This document shows, piece after piece, positions 58,288-64,000 of a DNA stretch of 64,000 nt. Origin of the DNA: Thermogemmatispora onikobensis. GTDB taxonomy: Bacteria; Chloroflexota; Ktedonobacteria; Ktedonobacterales; Ktedonobacteraceae. The translations under genes were made by a program, and so were the position numbers. The first letter of the stretch is position 1. Every line of letters begins with the position of its first letter. The stretch is from contig NZ_BDGT01000020.1 of NCBI RefSeq assembly GCF_001748285.1, positions 25,866 to 89,865 of the forward strand. The letters are read 5' to 3'. Below the pieces are notes generated by a model. The model was not told the origin of the DNA. It did not search any database and worked only from the letters and a program-made list of their open reading frames with translations.

Positions 58288-60087
58288 ATGCCAGCAGAAT
58301 CTGTCGAAGCTGAAATTCAAGAAACGGTCAATTATACGCCGCTCCAGCGTATGCGCCATTCCGCGGCCCACGTCATGGCCGAGGCCATTCAGGAGATGTT
58401 TCCCGAAGCCCGCTTCGCCATCGGGCCGGCCATCGAAGATGGTTTCTATTATGATTTTGAGCTGCCGCGCCCGCTCACGCCCGAGGACTTTCCCGAGATC
58501 GAGCGCCGTATGCGGCGCATCATCGAGGCCAAGTATCCTTTCATTCATGAGCGCTGGCCGCGCGAGAAGGCCCTGGAGTACTTCCGCAACAAAGGCCAGG
58601 TCTATAAGGTCGAGATTATCGAGAACCTGCCCGACGAGGAGGTCGGCATCTATAAGCAGGGCAATTTTCTCGACCTCTGTCGCGGCCCCCATGTGGAGCA
58701 TACGGGCCAGATCGGCCCTTTCAAGCTGATGCGGGTCGCTGGCGCTTATTGGCGGGGCGATGAGCATCGCCCCATGTTGCAGCGCCTCTATGGAACGGCC
58801 TGGTTCACGCAGGAAGAACTCGACCAGTACCTCTGGCGCCTCGAAGAAGCTCAGAAGCGTGATCATCGCAAGCTGGGCCGCGAGCTGAAGCTCTTCCTGA
58901 TGAGCGAGGATGTCCCCGCCGGGGTGCCGCTCTTCTTACCCCACGGCGAGATGCTGCGCCACCTGATGGAGTCCTATGTGCGCGAGACGCAGGAACGCTA
59001 CGGCTACCAGCACGTCTGGACGGGTCATCTCGGGAAAACGAGGCTCTATAAGATTTCCAAGCACTGGTATACGTATCGAGAAAACCTCTTTCCAGTGATG
59101 CGCGACGAGGAAGAGCAGTCAGAGGATGATGCCTATGTCCTGAAGCCGATGAACTGCCCTCATCATATCCTGCTCTACAAGTCGCAGCTGCACAGCTACC
59201 GCGAGCTGCCGATCCGCTACGCCGAGTTTGCTACGCTTTACCGCTATGAGAAGCCCGGCGTGCTGACGGGCCTGGCACGTGTGCGCAGCTTGACACAGGA
59301 CGACGCCCATGTCTTTCTGCGCCCTGACCAGATTCAGGAGGAGTTCGATCGCGCTGTCAATCTGACGCTAGAGGTCTTCAATACGTACGGCCTCAACGAC
59401 TACTGGATTCGCCTCTCTCTGCGCGATCCGCAGAAGAAGGAGGACTATGTGGGCAGTGATGAGGTCTGGGAGCTGGCCGAAAGCTCATTGCGGGCTGCGC
59501 TGGAGCACCACGGCATCGAGTACCGCGAGGGCATCGGTGAAGCGGCGTTCTATGGGCCAAAGATGGACTTTATGGTGCGCGATGCCCTGGGGCGCGAGTG
59601 GCAGTGCTCAACGATCCAGCTGGATTTTGTGCAGCCGGAAAACTTCGAGCTGGAGTATATCGGCGAGGACGGCCAGCCTCACCGCCCAGTGATCATTCAT
59701 CGCGCGGTGACAGGCTCGACGGAGCGCTTTATGGCTATGCTCATTGAGCATTTTGCCGGCGCTTTCCCAGTCTGGCTCTCTCCCGTGCAGGCTGTGGTGA
59801 TTCCAATCGCCGACCGCCATCTGGAGTACGCTCAGAAGGTCCTGGCTGCGCTAAAGAACGCCAGCGTGCGCGCCGAGCTGGATGCCCGCAACGAGCGCAT
59901 GAACGCCAAGATCCGCGATGCTCAGTTGCAGAAAATTCCGTATATGCTGGTGGTCGGCGATAAGGAGACGGCCAGCGAGAGTGTGGCGGTGCGCCTGCGG
60001 ACGAATGAAAACCGCGGCACGCAGCCACTGGCGGACTTTGTGGCCCATATTACGGAGATTATTCGCACGCGCAGCCGTGATCTCTAG
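58288..60087 (+). CDS. thrS: Threonyl-tRNA synthetase without TGS domain
   Basis: The 599-residue enzyme begins directly at the editing (N2/SAD) domain: R-H-S-A-A-H-V (H-x3-H) and C-R-G-P-H supply the zinc/editing residues. It lacks the 60-residue TGS domain found in long forms. The class II core follows: K-P-M-N-C-P-H-H (zinc Cys), T-L-Y-R-Y-E in motif 2, T-Q-D-D-A-H-V-F, G-E-A-A-F-Y-G-P-K-M-D-F and motif 3 H-R-A-V-T-G-S-T-E-R-F. The C-terminal anticodon domain is complete, with E-L-D-A-R-N-E-R-M-N-A-K-I-R-D-A. Under T-box control; tmk and grpB follow, probably in one transcript. Confidence 0.96.
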   Translation: MPAESVEAEIQETVNYTPLQRMRHSAAHVMAEAIQEMFPEARFAIGPAIEDGFYYDFELPRPLTPEDFPEIERRMRRIIEAKYPFIHERWPREKALEYFRNKGQVYKVEIIENLPDEEVGIYKQGNFLDLCRGPHVEHTGQIGPFKLMRVAGAYWRGDEHRPMLQRLYGTAWFTQEELDQYLWRLEEAQKRDHRKLGRELKLFLMSEDVPAGVPLFLPHGEMLRHLMESYVRETQERYGYQHVWTGHLGKTRLYKISKHWYTYRENLFPVMRDEEEQSEDDAYVLKPMNCPHHILLYKSQLHSYRELPIRYAEFATLYRYEKPGVLTGLARVRSLTQDDAHVFLRPDQIQEEFDRAVNLTLEVFNTYGLNDYWIRLSLRDPQKKEDYVGSDEVWELAESSLRAALEHHGIEYREGIGEAAFYGPKMDFMVRDALGREWQCSTIQLDFVQPENFELEYIGEDGQPHRPVIIHRAVTGSTERFMAMLIEHFAGAFPVWLSPVQAVVIPIADRHLEYAQKVLAALKNASVRAELDARNERMNAKIRDAQLQKIPYMLVVGDKETASESVAVRLRTNENRGTQPLADFVAHITEIIRTRSRDL

Positions 60088-60239
60088 CAATGGTTCAGCG
60101 GATGGGCAGGCCCAGGCCATGCAGAGAGGGGGGCCTCAGATCTCAGCCCCTGGCCTGGGTCCTGGTCCAATCCATTCCATTGGTCTGGTGGGGAGGCGCC
60201 GAGAAAGGGAAGAGCTATAAGAAGGGAGCCTGTCGTTCG

Positions 60240-60917
60240 ATGTTGGTGGCTTTTGAGGGAATCGATGGGGCCGGTAAGACAACGCAGCTGCGCCTGCTGG
60301 AGGAGCGGGCGCGTCGCCAGGGACTGCGCGTGACCAGTCTGTCGTTTCCTCGCTATACCGAGACGGTTTTCGGGCGCTGCGTGGCCGCTTATCTGCGCGG
60401 CGAGTTCGGTCCTCTGGCGGAGGTGCCGCCACGCTCAGCCGCACTGCTCTTCGCCGGCGATCGGCTGGAAAGTCTGGAGTTGCTTTCTCGCCTGGCGACA
60501 GAAAGCGATCTCCTGCTGCTGGATCGCTACGTGGCCTCAAACCTGGCCCACCAGGGAGCGCGCCTTGCCGACTCAGAGCGCGATACTTTCCTGGCATGGC
60601 TGGCGCACCTGGAGTATGAGGTCTTCGGTCTACCGCGCCCCACGCTCACGCTCTATCTGCGCTTGCCGGTGGTGGTCGCCAGCAGGCTGCTGGCGACGCG
60701 CGCGCAGCAGCAGCGGAGATCAGACGCACGCGATATCCACGAGGAGAATGCCGCCTATCTGGCACGCTGCGCCGAGGTCTATGAACAGCTGGCCAGCGCC
60801 CACGCCGATGGTCCCTGGGAGATCGTTTCTTGCGTCGATGAGCAGGAGAGACTGCGCTCACCGGAGGAGATCCAGGAAGAGGCCTGGTCGTTGCTGGAAA
60901 GGTATCGCACCGTATGA
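60240..60917 (+). CDS. tmk: Thymidylate kinase (dTMP kinase)
   Basis: It phosphorylates dTMP to dTDP. The 225-residue product has the P-loop F-E-G-I-D-G-A-G-K-T-T-Q, the D-R-Y and following V-A-S-N-L-A-H-Q-G (DRX motif region), and a lid-like A-R-D-I-H-E-E-N. ATG 60240 with GAAGGGAG is preferred; the longer frame starting just after thrS is not needed. It follows thrS by about 150 bp and overlaps grpB by 4 bp (ATGA). Lid details differ from E. coli but the family is clear. Confidence 0.93.
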   Translation: MLVAFEGIDGAGKTTQLRLLEERARRQGLRVTSLSFPRYTETVFGRCVAAYLRGEFGPLAEVPPRSAALLFAGDRLESLELLSRLATESDLLLLDRYVASNLAHQGARLADSERDTFLAWLAHLEYEVFGLPRPTLTLYLRLPVVVASRLLATRAQQQRRSDARDIHEENAAYLARCAEVYEQLASAHADGPWEIVSCVDEQERLRSPEEIQEEAWSLLERYRTV

Positions 60918-61477
60918 GCCGCCGCGTTGTACTGGTTGACTACGATCCGCAGTGGCCGCAGGAGTACACCGCCGAGCGCCAACGGCTGCTTGAGGCCATC
61001 GGCCCCTGGCTGGTGGCTATCGAGCATATCGGCAGTACCTCGGTACCCGGTCTGGCCGCCAAGCCCATTATCGATATTATGGCCGCAGTCGACCAGCTCT
61101 CGCATGCCACTTCCTGTATCGAGCCGCTGCGTGCTCTCGGCTATGAGTACCTGCCAGAGGTTGAGCACTTTATCCCCGAGCGATGCTACTTTCGCAAGCT
61201 CCGCGGTGAGGAACATACCCACCATCTGCACATGGTGGAGTACAACAGTCCTTTCTGGCAGCGTCACCTGCTCTTCCGCGATTATCTGCGCACCCATCCG
61301 GCTACAGCCCAGGAGTACGCGCGCCTGAAGCGGGCGCTGGCGGCACGTTTCCCCAACGACGCCGCAGCTTATACCGAGGCAAAAACCGCTTTCATCAGGG
61401 GTATCGAAGCCCGGGCCGCTCTCTGGTCGGCTCAGGGACGGCCAGCGCCAGCCGCTGCTGAGCAAGATGAGCTGTAA
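60914..61477 (+). CDS. GrpB/UPF0157 nucleotidyltransferase-like protein
   Basis: The 187-residue product shows the GrpB pattern: V-D-Y-D-P-Q-W-P at the start, I-E-H-I-G-S-T-S-V-P-G-L-A-A-K-P-I-I-D-I (nucleotidyltransferase-like G-S-T-S and D), and H-H-L-H-M-V-E...F-R-D-Y-L-R. Members of this family (UPF0157) resemble minimal nucleotidyltransferases; function is mostly unknown. It overlaps tmk by 4 bp, so translation is probably coupled. Length normal. Confidence 0.88.
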   Translation: MSRRVVLVDYDPQWPQEYTAERQRLLEAIGPWLVAIEHIGSTSVPGLAAKPIIDIMAAVDQLSHATSCIEPLRALGYEYLPEVEHFIPERCYFRKLRGEEHTHHLHMVEYNSPFWQRHLLFRDYLRTHPATAQEYARLKRALAARFPNDAAAYTEAKTAFIRGIEARAALWSAQGRPAPAAAEQDEL

Positions 61478-61518
61478 GGACAGAGGGACAAGGGCCAGAG
61501 TCCCAACCAAAACAAAGC

Positions 61519-61545
61519 GGGAGGAGGAATCTTCTCCCTCCTCCC
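61519..61545 (-). terminator. Terminator of the aceA-aceB transcript
   Basis: A 9-bp stem GGGAGGAGG (61519-61527) with CCTCCTCCC (61537-61545), loop of 9 nt. On the minus strand it is followed by CGCTTTGTTTT. It lies between the convergent grpB and aceB ends. Confidence 0.7.
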
Positions 61546-61564
61546 ACATCTATCGGCAGGCTCA

Positions 61565-63163
<1,599 letters not shown>

Positions 63164-63347
63164 CTGCTTCGCTTCGCCTTTCTGCCTGACAACAATGGGG
63201 GCACGCCGATACGCCTGACGCGCCTGAACGCGCCCACCAGCCTCCGTCGTTTTCCCCCCCATTGTACGACATCGGTGCAGGCACGCTCAAGCGCGTCGGC
63301 GTTCGCCGCTACCCGTCAGGAGTGACCAGAAGATGGATGGAAGGATA

Positions 63348-64000
63348 TCAATGGAATTGTTCTGCTTCGGTCGAACCGGCCAGCGCCACTGTCGAGGCCT
63401 GGCCGCCGGAGATGACCATCGCCACTTCGTCGAAGTAGCCAGTACCGACCTCACGCTGATGGCGCGTGGCCGTGTAGCCCTCGCGCTCCAGGGCAAACTC
63501 CTCTTCTTGCAGGTCGGCGTAGGCCGCCATGCCACGCTGACGATAGCCCAGCGCCAGCTTGAACATGCTCTGATTGAGGGCGTGGAAGCCGGCCAGGGTT
63601 ACAAATTGGAACTTGTAGCCCATCTTACCCAGCTCGTCCTGGAAGGTGGCAATGGTATGAGCATCGAGCTTCTTCTTCCAGTTGAAGGAAGGCGAGCAGT
63701 TGTAGGCCAGCAGCTTGCCAGGATATTTCTCGTGGATGGCCTCGGCAAAGCGCCGCGCCTCGTCCAGATTCGGCTCGGAGGTCTCGCACCAGATCAGATC
63801 GGCATAGGGAGCATAAGCCAGCCCTCGGGCAATGGCTGCCTCCAGCCCGTGGCGCGTGCGGAAGTAACCCTCGGGGGTACGCTCACCGGTGAGGAAGGGA
63901 TGATCAGCCGGGTCGACATCGCTGGTAATAAGGGTGGCCGCGTTGGCATCGGTGCGCGCAATGAGGATGGTCGGCACCCCCATGACGTCCGCCGCCAACC
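63348..64000 (-). CDS. aceA: Isocitrate lyase, C-terminal part (5' end outside window)
   Basis: The frame stays open to the window edge, so the gene starts beyond 64000. The visible 217 or so residues match the second half of isocitrate lyase: [43 protein letters not shown] (substrate-binding S-P-S-F-N-W) and the C-terminal tail with [12 protein letters not shown]. The K-K-C-G-H catalytic motif would lie outside. It splits isocitrate to succinate and glyoxylate, feeding aceB. Confidence 0.95.
   Translation of the reverse strand, partial: LAADVMGVPTILIARTDANAATLITSDVDPADHPFLTGERTPEGYFRTRHGLEAAIARGLAYAPYADLIWCETSEPNLDEARRFAEAIHEKYPGKLLAYNCSPSFNWKKKLDAHTIATFQDELGKMGYKFQFVTLAGFHALNQSMFKLALGYRQRGMAAYADLQEEEFALEREGYTATRHQREVGTGYFDEVAMVISGGQASTVALAGSTEAEQFH

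Overview
The window reads as high-GC chromosomal DNA of a Chloroflexota bacterium, most likely class Ktedonobacteria (a Thermogemmatispora-like thermophile). This is inferred from several things together: a zinc-ribbon pseudokinase with a membrane tail, several Ala/Thr-linker surface proteins, a ScyD/E-type protein, a PucR/livFGHM pair, T-box control of aminoacyl-tRNA synthetases, and frequent TTG/GTG starts behind strong GGAGG sites. No 16S gene or other decisive marker is present. I saw no tRNA, rRNA, CRISPR array, prophage or intact transposase. Apart from two short IS-like hairpins the region looks like ordinary core chromosome.

Layout. 1-10 kb: a partial Pro/Ala-rich protein with GspE-N-like modules, a small membrane protein, clpS, a universal stress protein, a GAF protein, a DUF711 protein, a Cas4/RecB-like nuclease fused to an SF1 helicase, ribokinase, and a SufT/MIP18-like Fe-S protein. 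11-15.5 kb: three consecutive membrane-anchored paralogues with Ala/Thr linkers and LamG-like outer domains. 15.5-19 kb: IS-like hairpins, a clear T-box leader with specifier TCC, serS, and two divergent metallophosphoesterases. 20-28 kb: a branched-chain amino-acid-type ABC operon (livF-G-H-M plus its binding protein) divergent from a PucR-type regulator, with facing promoters in a shared dyad. 28-42 kb: acyl-CoA dehydrogenase, an MFS transporter, a zinc-ribbon pseudokinase, dihydrolipoamide dehydrogenase, two unrecognised membrane proteins, a peptidase-C26 amidohydrolase, a fourth LamG-like protein and an APC permease. 43-51 kb: an oligopeptide ABC operon without ATPases and with a very large hairpin after the binding-protein gene, then a ScyD/E-like secreted protein, a Nudix hydrolase and an L-Ala-D/L-Glu-type epimerase. 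51-58 kb: rpsU, an HD protein, a Cas4-like nuclease divided between two membrane-anchored proteins, a TIGR00300 (LOR/SDH) protein, an EamA transporter and an Rpn/PD-(D/E)XK protein. 58-64 kb: a long leader ending in a T-box module, then thrS, tmk and grpB, facing the glyoxylate-bypass pair aceA-aceB (aceA runs off the window).

How it fits together. Amino-acid and peptide uptake (liv, opp, APC permease) sits with peptide and amino-acid processing (dipeptide epimerase, C26 hydrolase, TIGR00300 protein). Acyl-CoA dehydrogenase, lpd and the glyoxylate bypass suggest growth on acids that enter as acyl-CoA. Two synthetase genes sense their uncharged tRNA. The most unusual items are the divided membrane-anchored Cas4-like pair, the family of Ala/Thr-linker LamG-like surface proteins, and the compact inverted-repeat control elements.
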